From: CAZAMI01 sp964627805
GTDB taxonomy: Archaea > Thermoproteota > Thermoprotei_A > Sulfolobales > NBVN01
Assembly (NCBI GenBank): GCA_964627805.1
Contig: CAZVLA010000047.1
Coordinates: forward strand, 1-64,000
DNA: 64,000 bases
Reading direction: 5' to 3'
In this document: positions 51,029 through 60,520 of the stretch, piece after piece
Layout: every line of letters begins with the position of its first letter
How positions within the stretch are numbered: the first letter of the stretch is position 1
Position numbers and translations under genes: made by a program
The notes under the pieces: generated by a model
The model's input: the letters and a program-made list of their open reading frames with translations, nothing else
The model's database searches: none
Told to the model about the DNA's origin: nothing

Positions 51029-52237
51029 TTGCCTGAAAAGATGTTAGCTGTAGTACTAAGGGCTGAGTTCTCACCTAAGCCTGGCTATGAACCCACTGAG
51101 GATGAGAAGAGGACGCATAAGGTACGTGAGGGTAATAAGATATGGAAGAACCCAAGAATATCACTTGAGGAGGTACCCGTACCTAAGCCTAAGGGTAAGC
51201 AAGTACTCATTCAGGTTAAGGCATGCGGCATCTGTGGTAGTGACTTACACTTCGTCGAGACTGACGAGGATGGATACATGATCTACCCCGGACTTACCAA
51301 GTTACCAGTAATTATCGGTCATGAATTTAGCGGTGTAGTTGCTGAGGTAGGTCCTGAAGCTAAGATGGTTAAGCCTGGAGACATGGTCACTTCTGAGGAG
51401 ATGCTCTGGTGTGGAGAATGTACTGCCTGTAGGTTAAGCTACGTAAACCACTGCACGAGACTTAATGACCCTGCGGATCTTGAGTTTGGTGAGTTAGGAT
51501 TCACTCATGATGGTGCAATGGCTGAGTACGTACTAATACCTCACGAGAAGTACCTATGGAAGATAGACGCTATTGCTGAGAGGTACGGTAGTGAGGAGAA
51601 GGCCTTTGAGGCTGGGAGCTTAGTTGAGCCTACGTCAGTAGCTTACCACGCAATGTTCAATAGAGCTGGAGGCTTCAAGCCAGGTGGTTACGTAGTTGTG
51701 TGGGGTGCCGGACCCATAGGACTCGCTGCTATATCATTAGCAAAGGCAGCAGGTGCTGGTAAGATCATAGCGTTTGAGATAAGCCCTGTTAGGAAGGAGC
51801 TAGCTAATAGGGTAGGTGCTGACTACGTCTTTGATCCTGTAGAACTTAAGAAGAAGGGTATTGAGCCTTGGGAGAAGATCATGGATGTAACTGGTGGTGA
51901 GGGTGCTGACCTACACGTAGAAGCCGCTGGCGCACCACAGCACACATTACCTCAGATGCAGAGAAGCTTAGCTATTGGTGGTAAGATAGCTTGGATTGGT
52001 AGGGCACCTAAGGAGGTACCTATATACTTAGAGATATTCCAGGTTAGGAGAGCTCAGATATTCGGTAGTCAAGGACATTCAGGGTGGGGTACGTTCAGGA
52101 ACGTAATAAGGTTAATGGCTGCTGGTAAGATAGACATGACCCAAATAATAACTAGTAGGTTCAAGTTGAGTGAGGCATTGAAAGCCTTTGAGAGAGGGCA
52201 TAAGCGTATAGATGGTAAGATAACGATTAAGCCCTAA
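51029..52237 (+). CDS. iolM: Zinc-dependent dehydrogenase, probable scyllo-inosose 3-dehydrogenase
   Basis: 402 residues of the medium-chain zinc dehydrogenase family. KACGICGSDLHFVETDEDGY (catalytic Zn Cys), GHEFSG (His/Glu), CGECTACRLSYVNHC (four structural-zinc cysteines) and VVWGAGPIGLAAI (NAD Rossmann) are all present. Several long stretches agree with T. maritima TM0412 (IolM), including SDxHxxxTDExGYxxYPGLT, EEMLWCG, AGSLVEPTSVAY and EIFQVRRAQIFGSQGHSG-type text near the end. IolM oxidises scyllo-inosose to 3-dehydro-scyllo-inosose. The start TTG at 51029 is six bases after GGTA. An upstream promoter region separates it from the importer genes. Confidence 0.87.
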   Translation: MPEKMLAVVLRAEFSPKPGYEPTEDEKRTHKVREGNKIWKNPRISLEEVPVPKPKGKQVLIQVKACGICGSDLHFVETDEDGYMIYPGLTKLPVIIGHEFSGVVAEVGPEAKMVKPGDMVTSEEMLWCGECTACRLSYVNHCTRLNDPADLEFGELGFTHDGAMAEYVLIPHEKYLWKIDAIAERYGSEEKAFEAGSLVEPTSVAYHAMFNRAGGFKPGGYVVVWGAGPIGLAAISLAKAAGAGKIIAFEISPVRKELANRVGADYVFDPVELKKKGIEPWEKIMDVTGGEGADLHVEAAGAPQHTLPQMQRSLAIGGKIAWIGRAPKEVPIYLEIFQVRRAQIFGSQGHSGWGTFRNVIRLMAAGKIDMTQIITSRFKLSEALKAFERGHKRIDGKITIKP

Positions 52238-52374
52238 TAAATTCGTGAATTACTTTTTACTAAGTAACTTTAATGATTAATTTTTATCCAGTCAGTAGAA
52301 AACGATTCCACACTAAATCAGTAAATTAAGGAAAGTTTTTATTCCTAAGGGGAAAAAGCAGTAATGGTGAAAAA

Positions 52375-53385
52375 TTGAAACCTAAGCTCTTCATAACCCG
52401 AGAACTCTTCCCTGATGTTATAGAGAAGTTAAAGCAGTATTATGAGGTTGAGGTCTGGGATAGGTATCAACCACCACCCTATGAAGTACTTCTTGAGAAA
52501 GCTAAGGAGGTTGACGCCTTAGCTACATTATTAACTGACAAGATCGACTGTAACCTACTTCAGCAGGCTAAGAACTTAAGGATCGTAGCTCAGTACGCAG
52601 TAGGTTATGACAACATAGATGTTGAGTGCGCTACTAAGTTAGGTATATACGTAACAAACACACCCGGAGTACTTACGGAAGCTACTGCTGAGTTGACTTG
52701 GGCACTACTAATGGCTGTCGCTAGGAGGATCGTGGAGGCTGATCACTTCGTTAGATGGGGTGAGTGGTGGAGGTTAAGGACTGGTTGGCATCCTAAGATG
52801 ATGTTAGGTGTTGAGCTTAAGGGTAAGACCTTAGGTATTATAGGGTTAGGTAGGATAGGGTCACGTGTTGCTGAGTTCGGTAAGGCATTCGGTATGAGGG
52901 TAATATACTACGACGTGTTTAGGAAGGAGGAGCTTGAGAAGAAGTTAGGTATCGAGTATAAGGAGCTAGACGAGCTACTGCAGGAGGCTGATATAGTATC
53001 GATTCACGTACCACTAACTAAGCAGACCTACCACCTAATCAATGAGGAGAGGCTTAAGAAGATGAAGCGTACAGCAATCCTAATTAACACAGCTAGGGGT
53101 GCTGTAATAGATACTAATGCGTTAGTTAAGGCTTTAAGGGAGGGATGGATAGCTGGTGCTGGTCTAGATGTACACGAGAGCGAACCTATGGATCCAAACC
53201 ACCCGATAATGGCCTTCAAGAACGTAATAGTACTACCACACATAGGTAGTGCCACCTACGAGACTAGGCATAGAATGGCTGAGTTAGTAGCTGAGAACTT
53301 GATAGCGTTCTATGAGGGTAGGGAACCACCGACATTAGTTAATAAGGAGGTACTAAAGGTAAGACCTCCAGGATTTAAGAAGTGA
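52375..53385 (+). CDS. D-2-hydroxyacid dehydrogenase (glyoxylate/hydroxypyruvate reductase-like)
   Basis: 336 residues. VAQYAVGYDNIDVECATKLGIYVTNTPGVLTEATAE is the substrate loop, GKTLGIIGLGRIGSRVA the NAD(P) site, and INTARGAVIDTNAL (catalytic Arg), VHESEPMDPNHP (Glu) and VVLPHIGSAT-type VIVLPHIGSATYETR (catalytic His) complete the active site. It is very close in pattern to Pyrococcus-type glyoxylate reductase. Its place directly after the IolM-like gene suggests it reduces an alpha-keto acid made later in inositol breakdown, but the substrate is not provable here. The start TTG at 52375 is five bases after GGTG. Confidence 0.88.
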   Translation: MKPKLFITRELFPDVIEKLKQYYEVEVWDRYQPPPYEVLLEKAKEVDALATLLTDKIDCNLLQQAKNLRIVAQYAVGYDNIDVECATKLGIYVTNTPGVLTEATAELTWALLMAVARRIVEADHFVRWGEWWRLRTGWHPKMMLGVELKGKTLGIIGLGRIGSRVAEFGKAFGMRVIYYDVFRKEELEKKLGIEYKELDELLQEADIVSIHVPLTKQTYHLINEERLKKMKRTAILINTARGAVIDTNALVKALREGWIAGAGLDVHESEPMDPNHPIMAFKNVIVLPHIGSATYETRHRMAELVAENLIAFYEGREPPTLVNKEVLKVRPPGFKK

Positions 53386-53430
53386 CGATCCCATTAGCTT
53401 TAGTTTAAAATACATTTTACAACCTTATCA

Positions 53431-53763
53431 TTAAAGACTAAACTCAATAACTTTTCTCTTTCTATTAACTTCAGTAACTGCCTCAACTACTTCCTTAACC
53501 TTCGTATTAGATAAGGCATCAAGTAGGTCTCTGAATTCCTCAGCATCAGTTATGAAAAGCCCCTTAAATGAGTCCTCAAACCTAACATGTATTGATAGCC
53601 TCTCAGGCTCTACTTTCTTTGTTGTCTCCCTCTTAGGTAGCTTAACTAACTCAACAATCACCCTACCTACCTGAATTAGTGGCTTCCTCTCCCAGTCCTT
53701 CATCTCATTCAACATCTTCTCAAGCTTATCCTTTAATTTAGGTGCTTCTGGTGCTTCTCCCAC
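53431..53763 (-). CDS. Small hypothetical protein
   Basis: About 110 residues from GTG 53763, six bases after GGTG (GTG 53772 is in that site). It is rich in Lys and Glu, with a helix-strand-helix pattern: KDKLEKMLNEMKDWERK, PLIQVGRVIVELVKLP, ERLSIHVRFEDSFKGLFI, then DAEEFRDLLDALSNTKVKEVVEAV. No family is recognised. It is downstream of the regulator gene at 53822 on the same strand with a short gap and may be co-transcribed. Confidence 0.55.
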   Translation of the reverse strand: MGEAPEAPKLKDKLEKMLNEMKDWERKPLIQVGRVIVELVKLPKRETTKKVEPERLSIHVRFEDSFKGLFITDAEEFRDLLDALSNTKVKEVVEAVTEVNRKRKVIEFSL

Positions 53764-53821
53764 CTTAAACACCCACTAATACTAATACTTTAGGATAAAT
53801 AAGCACGTCCTAAGTTACGCC

Positions 53822-55030
53822 TTACGCCTCAATTAAGTAACTATCTAGGTCTATCATGAATTCTTCCTTAACCTCAGTAATTACGGGCTTCTCCTTACCT
53901 GCTTTAAACTCCTTAACCATATCTATGACTGATTTACTGAAGATGTTGTAGGGTAACGTGAATTTCTTCATGAGTAGCTTATCTAATATGTAGACACTCC
54001 ACTCCCTAATTATCTTCTCCCTTTCAAGGCTCCTAAGGAATAGGCTGTAATTAAATACCTCCCTAATGGGTAGGCAGACGCTAATTACGCCTATACCCAT
54101 TTCTGGATTCATGTATGAGCTTGTGAAGTAAGGATGCGTTGTCAGTACCCTACACACCCTATGTACGTCAGCTGGGTTACCCTTAACCACCGTTATTAAG
54201 GGCATTGAGCAAGTACCTATGATTGGTGTTAACCTAAGCTTCACACCCCTAACTATACCTCTCGCCTCGATATGGTTCTTGTAGTGCCTAAGTATCCTTA
54301 TGTAGTTAATAGGTACTGAAGGCTTGAGTTCCCTATTTAACTTCTCCGTTATTTTCTTAAGGGACGTAAAGGGATCCAACTCTAGTTCCTTAAGTATGAA
54401 CATATCTATCTCATCGAATTTACCCCTCCTAATAACCTCCCTAGGAACTACCTCCCTAGGCGTAGCTATTATAGTGTTAAATAACTCACTCCAAACAAGC
54501 TTCACCCTCCTCCTCCTTAAGTCGTAATACATACTTAAGCTAGGTTTCGAGGGTACTGCGTAAGTTAGCCTAAGTATCTTTACGGGCTCCTTAGGTATCG
54601 TAGGTGCTAATTCATTAATGAACGCCTCACTCATGTTACTGGGTACTAAGTAAGTTATTAGGGTACCCCAGGGAAGTAACGGTGAGTACTCCCTCAATGT
54701 AGACTTAAATACCTTATCATAAGGTAGGTAATCATCAAATATCATTACTACATACTCAAGACCTAACCTCTGAATATCAATTATTATAGTGAATGCGAAA
54801 CCCTTACTCCTTAAGAGATTCATGAACTTCCACACCGTTGATGCGTGAAGCCCCATATCATCAGCTACCCTAGTTATTTCAGGAATGAATTCGTAGCTCT
54901 GGATTTGCTCTATGAAGTCTATTAATGAAGGATTTAAGTACCTCCTAAGGTTAATTAAGGTCTTCACTCTTTCAATAATATCCTTCTCAGATAGAGCCTC
55001 ACCACCTCCCTCAGTTCGGGTTTGCTCCAC
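53822..55030 (-). CDS. Two-domain winged-helix transcription regulator (Lrp/AsnC-like layout)
   Basis: 402 residues. A first helix-turn-helix lies at about 50-80 (EITRVADDMGLHASTVWKFMNLLRSKGF) and a second at about 210-250 (IDMFILKELELDPFTSLKKITEKLNRELK). Each is followed by a mixed alpha/beta ligand-type region (FAFTIIIDIQRLGLEYVVMIF, and IGTCSMPLITVVKG), so the protein is a tandem duplication of a wHTH-plus-effector module. Similar large regulators occur in crenarchaea. Its closeness to the inositol genes makes it a candidate regulator of them. The start GTG at 55030 is eight bases after GGTG. Confidence 0.68.
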   Translation of the reverse strand: MEQTRTEGGGEALSEKDIIERVKTLINLRRYLNPSLIDFIEQIQSYEFIPEITRVADDMGLHASTVWKFMNLLRSKGFAFTIIIDIQRLGLEYVVMIFDDYLPYDKVFKSTLREYSPLLPWGTLITYLVPSNMSEAFINELAPTIPKEPVKILRLTYAVPSKPSLSMYYDLRRRRVKLVWSELFNTIIATPREVVPREVIRRGKFDEIDMFILKELELDPFTSLKKITEKLNRELKPSVPINYIRILRHYKNHIEARGIVRGVKLRLTPIIGTCSMPLITVVKGNPADVHRVCRVLTTHPYFTSSYMNPEMGIGVISVCLPIREVFNYSLFLRSLEREKIIREWSVYILDKLLMKKFTLPYNIFSKSVIDMVKEFKAGKEKPVITEVKEEFMIDLDSYLIEA

Positions 55031-55198
55031 TAGATAAACACCCCTAAGGCTTAGGTGCTACGATAGAATTACTACTTGGTTACTAATAAATATTTTTACG
55101 TAACTCCTTATACTTCTAAAGACACACACTATAAATATATTGAGAAAACAGAGTACTTAATAACTGAGTAATGCCTTAGGACTTTTTCCTATATTATA

Positions 55199-55903
55199 TC
55201 ATCCACAACTAATTCCTTCAAAGCCACGTTTAATACCTATAAGTGATGTAGCTACCTCAACAGCTGATAGGGCATCCTTAACTACAGCATCAGGTTCCTC
55301 ACTACACTTAATACTTGGATTCACAAGTACTACTTTTAAACCAGCTCTATGAGCACCCACTACGTCGTTACACGAATCACCCACAACTACAGCGTTAATT
55401 GGGTCCTCACCTAACTTCCTAAGCACTAATTTAAACGACTCACCACTCACCTTACCTTCACTAACGTCGTCCTTAGTCACTACCGCATCGAACAAGTACT
55501 TAAGACCTACGGCATCAAGTACTGCTTCGGTAGTTTCCCTATCGGCATCGGTTACTAAGGCAACCTTACCGACCTCTATTTTAGCCCTAGAGACTGCCTC
55601 CCAAGCACAGTCAATTAACTCAGCGTACTTAGCATGTAGTTCAGCGTGCTTCTTAATTAATTCATCAAGACCTACCCTAGGTTCCTCACCTTTAAGCACA
55701 TCCTTAAGAGCCTCCCAAACAGCATCGACGGACTTAATACCTTCATTGCTACTAACTACTTCCTCATACTTACGGAAATGCTCCTCCCAGCTAAATAACC
55801 CCTTATGTAGCTTGGATAACCACTTACTAAGCTCCTTATGCGCAATCACATCGGACTTTAGATCTATCAACGTACCGAAGAGGTCAAATACTATTACTGA
55901 CAT
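55199..55903 (-). CDS. HAD-superfamily hydrolase (phosphatase-like)
   Basis: 234 residues. Motif I is FDLFGTLIDL (D-x-x-G-T), motif II LVTDAD, and motif III the Lys in DVSEGKVSGESFKLVLRKLG. Motif IV is VVVGDSCNDVVGAHRAGLKVV, intact. A four-helix cap lies at about 20-90. This is a typical phosphoglycolate phosphatase-like HAD hydrolase of unknown substrate. It is separate from the neighbouring membrane-protein gene by 57 bases. Confidence 0.8.
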   Translation of the reverse strand: MSVIVFDLFGTLIDLKSDVIAHKELSKWLSKLHKGLFSWEEHFRKYEEVVSSNEGIKSVDAVWEALKDVLKGEEPRVGLDELIKKHAELHAKYAELIDCAWEAVSRAKIEVGKVALVTDADRETTEAVLDAVGLKYLFDAVVTKDDVSEGKVSGESFKLVLRKLGEDPINAVVVGDSCNDVVGAHRAGLKVVLVNPSIKCSEEPDAVVKDALSAVEVATSLIGIKRGFEGISCG

Positions 55904-55960
55904 ACTAGCACCTTAAGTAGGTCATAGCTGAACTAAATAAGTATAATCTACATTAACATA

Positions 55961-56863
55961 CTATTCCTTAATACCTAACTCCTTAATTAACTCCCTAAAC
56001 TCATTGAAGACTTCAGGGAGATCTAGAGGCCCTGAGGCTAACCACATACTTACTTCATAATCGATAGTGATTTCGCTACCTATTAAGGACAGTACTAACG
56101 TTCGTGGTTTCTTGCTTAGGAATCTTGTACGTCCCTTTACTGACTTAAGTAGGTATATATTATCAGCTACCTTCCGCCATACCTTATACCCTAACTTATT
56201 GGTTAGTATCTCCAATACTTTACGGTAAGTTCTCTCCTCATCATCCAGTGCGTATAACACGCATCTATGCCGGTTCATTGACCTCGTGAAGCACTTACCT
56301 ACGTTACCGAGTACTAACTCACTTACTAGGCCCTCCCGTCCTCTCATTAATTCCCTAATAAGTGTAATTATACCCGCTAATATAGCGACTATGCCAGTTA
56401 CTGAAGTTACTGAATTATACATCTCAGTAGTTCCTAGGGAGCACGTGACTATTTTAGCTCCTAGTAAGTAAGTCTTACTTGTGTTTGATGAAGCTATTAA
56501 CGTGTATGAACCCTTACTTAAGTTGGTTAGTCTTAAGTACGTAACCGCCTTAGGTGTTAAGGTTAGACTACCTAATAACTTCCTAGTCATTAACTCCTTA
56601 CCTAACTCACTACTGTTTACGTACCCCTTGACTACGTATACATATGCCTTACACGACGCTTCTAGGTAAATAGTGACGTTACTTACCCTACTTAACGTAA
56701 TTACCTGAAATACCGAATTCCCTGGCTTAAGCTCCTTTATGTACTTATTAGTAATGCATATACTGGATGTCTTAAGAAGGAAGAAGCCAGCAATAGCTAG
56801 TAGTGCTATACCAGTAGCTATTAACACTACACATACTAGGTAGCTCCTCTTCATGCTGCACAC
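55961..56863 (-). CDS. Membrane protein of unknown function
   Basis: 300 residues. A first hydrophobic segment (VCVVLIATGIALLAIAGFFLL, about 10-30) leads to an extracytoplasmic beta-rich region with several N-x-S/T sites. A second segment (TGIVAILAGIITLI, about 152-167) leads to a charged cytoplasmic C-terminal domain of about 130 residues (RGREGLVSELVLG, YRKVLEILTNKLGYKVWRKV, then TRFLSKKPRTLVLSLIGSEITIDYE). No family is recognised. The start is GTG 56863 or ATG 56854; no clear GGTG precedes either. Confidence 0.6.
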   Translation of the reverse strand: MCSMKRSYLVCVVLIATGIALLAIAGFFLLKTSSICITNKYIKELKPGNSVFQVITLSRVSNVTIYLEASCKAYVYVVKGYVNSSELGKELMTRKLLGSLTLTPKAVTYLRLTNLSKGSYTLIASSNTSKTYLLGAKIVTCSLGTTEMYNSVTSVTGIVAILAGIITLIRELMRGREGLVSELVLGNVGKCFTRSMNRHRCVLYALDDEERTYRKVLEILTNKLGYKVWRKVADNIYLLKSVKGRTRFLSKKPRTLVLSLIGSEITIDYEVSMWLASGPLDLPEVFNEFRELIKELGIKE

Positions 56864-56915
56864 TAATTAATTACTTAATTTAGGAAGTATTTAATGTAGA
56901 TTAAAATACTTAGGT

Positions 56916-57827
56916 TTAGAGTGTTCTCTCCTCCTTGAAGAATATCTTACCTAGTGAGAGCGGCGGTGATAGCCTCCTCTTTAGCGGTGTTACCATGAAT
57001 ATAACCATCGCTACTATAGCAGCTATGAATGGTATCATCTTAGCTACGTCAGGGCTTAGATTGTAGGCCGCTTGTAGTGTGTATTGGTAGGTCAGTAGTG
57101 TAGCGAAAGCACCTGCAGTAACTAAGGTTAGTAGTGGGTGCCTACCAGCTGCTAGGGATATCGAGAATGCTATCCACCCGTGACCCATACCCTGTAGTTG
57201 CTGCCACGTAGGTAACCAAGCTAGCTCGAAGAACGTAGCTCCAGCACCTATTAATGCGTAACCTATAGCACCTGCTATACACCTAATCCTTAACACATTA
57301 ACACCTAGAGCCGAAGCCGCGTGCGGGTTCTCACCAGTAGCTCTGATAGCTACACCTAACTTGGTCCTATTCAGCATGTAGAGGGCTAGTAACCCTATGA
57401 TTACTGAAGCAGCTATCATGCCAGCATTAGCTGCTGGAGTTGTTGTGAATCCTATAGTGAAGTTGGGGTTCTCCATCTTCTTCCATCTTAAGGCAAAGAC
57501 TGCTGGAGTACCTATTAACGCACCTATACCGTAGCATAGGAACATAAGTGATAGCCCGGCAGCTCCGTGGCTTATGGGGAATTGAGTAACTAGTACAGCT
57601 AGTAATACACCGAAGCAAGCAGCAACGATCATAGCTACTGCTAGTGCGCACCAAGGACTACCTGAGTACACGTTCATGGCGTAAGCTACAGCTACGCTTA
57701 AGTAGAACACACCGTCAATCGCTAGGTTAAGAACTCCTGACTTCTCGAAGATTCCGTGGCCTAAGGCTGTTAGGTAGTAAGCTATGAATGCAGGAGCTAC
57801 CGCCAGTATGGGTGTGTACCAGCTCAT
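56916..57827 (-). CDS. Second BMP-type nucleoside importer, permease subunit 2
   Basis: 303 residues, multiple membrane helices. LGHGIFEKSGVLNLAIDGVFYLSV and GVAIRATGENPHAASALGVNV are the diagnostic early and coupling-loop motifs. The start ATG at 57827 is six bases after GGTG. It is the last gene of a four-gene minus-strand operon (binding protein, ATPase, permease 1, permease 2), unlike the scattered first copy at 4-11 kb. Confidence 0.88.
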   Translation of the reverse strand: MSWYTPILAVAPAFIAYYLTALGHGIFEKSGVLNLAIDGVFYLSVAVAYAMNVYSGSPWCALAVAMIVAACFGVLLAVLVTQFPISHGAAGLSLMFLCYGIGALIGTPAVFALRWKKMENPNFTIGFTTTPAANAGMIAASVIIGLLALYMLNRTKLGVAIRATGENPHAASALGVNVLRIRCIAGAIGYALIGAGATFFELAWLPTWQQLQGMGHGWIAFSISLAAGRHPLLTLVTAGAFATLLTYQYTLQAAYNLSPDVAKMIPFIAAIVAMVIFMVTPLKRRLSPPLSLGKIFFKEERTL

Positions 57828-57839
57828 GCTCTACACCCC

Positions 57840-58907
57840 CTACCTAATAATTCTTATACTGTACTCACTAAACACTCTAAGTACTGTGAATGTCAGTAGT
57901 GTAGTACCTATGAATAGGTTAGTAACTGCTATACCTCCTAATCCTGCGGTCTGTAGTAACCTACCTGCCTGGTCTAGGGACCCTATTATGTACGCAGCTA
58001 TGGGTATCGCTCTTAAGTCAAGCATAGCTAACCAAGCAACTAGTATTGCTGTGTATCCTAGATTAGCTGTGTGTGACTCTATTGGGTAACTTATTCTATG
58101 TAGGTAACCAGCTAACTGAGCAGCACCCACTATACCGGCTAAGGCACCACTTATCCCTAGTGCTATAGTTATTAACATAGGTACGTTAACTCCTGCAGCC
58201 CTCAGAGCATCTGGGTTAGAGCCTAGTACCTTAATCCTAACCCCCAATGCTGTCTTCCATAGCAGGAAGAATGAGAATGCTAGTACTATCACCGTAAGTA
58301 CTATGTCCTCATAAGTTATGGTTGCCCCAGGTACTGGTATGGGTGTGAATTGAGTTGTTGCTGGTATTAAGTCGGTCCTTATGTAGCCGTAGGTGTGCTT
58401 ACCCATCCAAGGACCCCTAACCAAGTAGTCTAGGAAGTAGTAAGCTATGTAATTCATTATTAACGTCGAAGCTACTTCATCAATGCCTACGTAAGCCTTA
58501 AGAGCACCTGCTAGTAACCCCCAAATACCTCCTAGAATAAGTGCTAGTACTATCATAGCCACCTTAGCTGCGGCAGGTGATGCCGATAGTGCTGTGAAGA
58601 GTGCTATGTAACCAGCACCTATCATGCCGAAGGTTATCTGACCTTCCTCACCAATATTCCAGACAGCACCACTGAATGCTATGACTAAGGCAGCCCCTAG
58701 CATGGTAAGCATTAGGAAGTCCCTTAAAGTCTCTATAGAGACGAAGCCCCTACCCACGTTTATGAATAGTAACACGGGCGATGTACCTGCTAGTACATAG
58801 AGTATTAGTGCTGACAGAAGTATACCTATGATTATGGATGCCGCAGGTATTAACACACTACCTAGGGGTAGGGGCTTAACCCTCCTAATGACTACTACCT
58901 TAACCAT
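57840..58907 (-). CDS. Second BMP-type nucleoside importer, permease subunit 1
   Basis: 355 residues, multiple membrane helices. VIAFSGAVWNIGEEGQITFGMIGAG is the early motif and GVRIKVLGSNPDALRAAGVNV the coupling loop. The start ATG at 58907 is seven bases after GGTG and just behind the ATPase stop. Similarity to the first copy is by family, with clear sequence divergence, so the two systems may prefer different nucleosides. Confidence 0.88.
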   Translation of the reverse strand: MVKVVVIRRVKPLPLGSVLIPAASIIIGILLSALILYVLAGTSPVLLFINVGRGFVSIETLRDFLMLTMLGAALVIAFSGAVWNIGEEGQITFGMIGAGYIALFTALSASPAAAKVAMIVLALILGGIWGLLAGALKAYVGIDEVASTLIMNYIAYYFLDYLVRGPWMGKHTYGYIRTDLIPATTQFTPIPVPGATITYEDIVLTVIVLAFSFFLLWKTALGVRIKVLGSNPDALRAAGVNVPMLITIALGISGALAGIVGAAQLAGYLHRISYPIESHTANLGYTAILVAWLAMLDLRAIPIAAYIIGSLDQAGRLLQTAGLGGIAVTNLFIGTTLLTFTVLRVFSEYSIRIIR

Positions 58908-58908
58908 C

Positions 58909-60444
58909 TCACATCACCATGAGTTTCTCAACCTCATCTCTATCTGCCTTATCACCTGGGAAAACACCGACTATCCTACCTGAATTCATTACTGCTATAG
59001 TATCGCTTATCTGGAATATCTCGTCAAGATCCTCAGAAACCGCTAGTACAGCTACACCCTCACTTCTCGCCTTCTCCTTAATGATCCTCCTAACGAGTAT
59101 AGCTGTTGCCTCATCAAGTGCTCTTGTTGGGTTATAGGCGATTAGTAGCTTAGTAGCTATCATTAATTCCCTCGATACTAGTACCTTCATTAAGTTACCA
59201 CCAGATAGTAACTTAATTGGCGTCTTAGTTGATGGCGTTACTATTTTGAATTCCTCGATTAGTTCCCTAGCTAACCTCCTCACTCTACCCCAACTGATTA
59301 TGCCTTTAGCAATTACTGGTAGCATAGCTATGTTCTCTTCAATGTTATTATCAGGTGATAACCCGTACCTAATCGGTAGGTCAGGTATGTACCCCACACC
59401 TAACTCCCTTATCTTAGCAGTAGGTACGTTAGTTACGTCTCTACCGTATATCCTTATCCTACCCCTAACACACTTCCTTAACCCCATAATAGCTTGGACT
59501 AACTCCTTCTGACCATTACCTACAATACCAGCTATCCCTAATACCTCGCCAGCCCTTAACTTGAGGTTAACTCCCTTAACGGCGAATACCCCGTGGTCAC
59601 CCTTAACCCATAGCTTCTCAACCTCAAGTGCTATCTCCTCTCTAGGCTGTGATGGTGGTAGTCTCTGATAGGTTATTTGAGACGCTCTCTCAGCGAACAT
59701 CATCCTCCTAACATCATCTATGGTTACTTCCTCCTTCTTAACCGTACCTACGACCTTACCTAACCTAAGTACGGTTATCCTATCAGCTACGTCTAACGCC
59801 TCCTTAATCTTATGGGTAATCAGTATTACTGAACCACCAGCGTCAGCGAATTTCCTAAGGAATTTGTAGAACCTCCTCTTCTCCCTAATCGGTAGGAATG
59901 TTATTGCCTCATCAAGCATTAGTACCTTAGCACCTAGTATTATAGCTCTTAAGATCTCAACTAACTGCTTCTGTGTGTAACTTAGTTTCCACACCTCTAC
60001 GTCTGGATCTACCTTAATACCCACATCCTCACTAGCTTTAATTATGAAGTCCTTAACCATACCTACCCTACTAATTAATCCGTACTTACCTAGACCTAGG
60101 ATTATGTTCTCAGCAACTGTTAATCTATCAATTAATTGAGGAGATTGAGAAACTAGGGCTAATCCATTCCTTAAGGCATCGCTAGGAGAGGAGATAGTTA
60201 CTTTCCTACCGTTTACGTATATCTCCCCCTCATCCGGACTGTATATACCGTAAAGTATCTTAACGAGTGTTGACTTACCAGCACCGTTCTCGCCTAAGAG
60301 TGCGTGAACCTCACCACGTAGTAAATCGAAGTTTACCTTATCTAAAGCAACAACGCCAGGGAAGCGCTTAGTGACTCCCCTAACCATTAAGACTGTCTCT
60401 GAAGCGGGAACTACACCAGAAGGTGTTTGTGGTTTGATAGCCAC
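58909..60444 (-). CDS. Second BMP-type nucleoside importer, double ATPase
   Basis: 511 residues, two ABC halves. First: Walker A GENGAGKST, degenerate signature LSYTQKQ, Walker B LMLDEAITFLP (Ala-Ile in place of Pro-Thr). Second: degenerate Walker A GIVGNGQKEL, signature LSGGNLMK and an altered Walker B ending NPTRALDEAT. The degeneracy follows the pattern of the first copy. The start is GTG at 60444, five bases after GGTG. Confidence 0.9.
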   Translation of the reverse strand: MAIKPQTPSGVVPASETVLMVRGVTKRFPGVVALDKVNFDLLRGEVHALLGENGAGKSTLVKILYGIYSPDEGEIYVNGRKVTISSPSDALRNGLALVSQSPQLIDRLTVAENIILGLGKYGLISRVGMVKDFIIKASEDVGIKVDPDVEVWKLSYTQKQLVEILRAIILGAKVLMLDEAITFLPIREKRRFYKFLRKFADAGGSVILITHKIKEALDVADRITVLRLGKVVGTVKKEEVTIDDVRRMMFAERASQITYQRLPPSQPREEIALEVEKLWVKGDHGVFAVKGVNLKLRAGEVLGIAGIVGNGQKELVQAIMGLRKCVRGRIRIYGRDVTNVPTAKIRELGVGYIPDLPIRYGLSPDNNIEENIAMLPVIAKGIISWGRVRRLARELIEEFKIVTPSTKTPIKLLSGGNLMKVLVSRELMIATKLLIAYNPTRALDEATAILVRRIIKEKARSEGVAVLAVSEDLDEIFQISDTIAVMNSGRIVGVFPGDKADRDEVEKLMVM

Positions 60445-60520
60445 GTTAGCACCAAAAAGGTTTTGTTGTTGGGTTTTTGAGTTTTGCTTAATACTAGCGT
60501 GCTAAAATTACTTATTTTGT

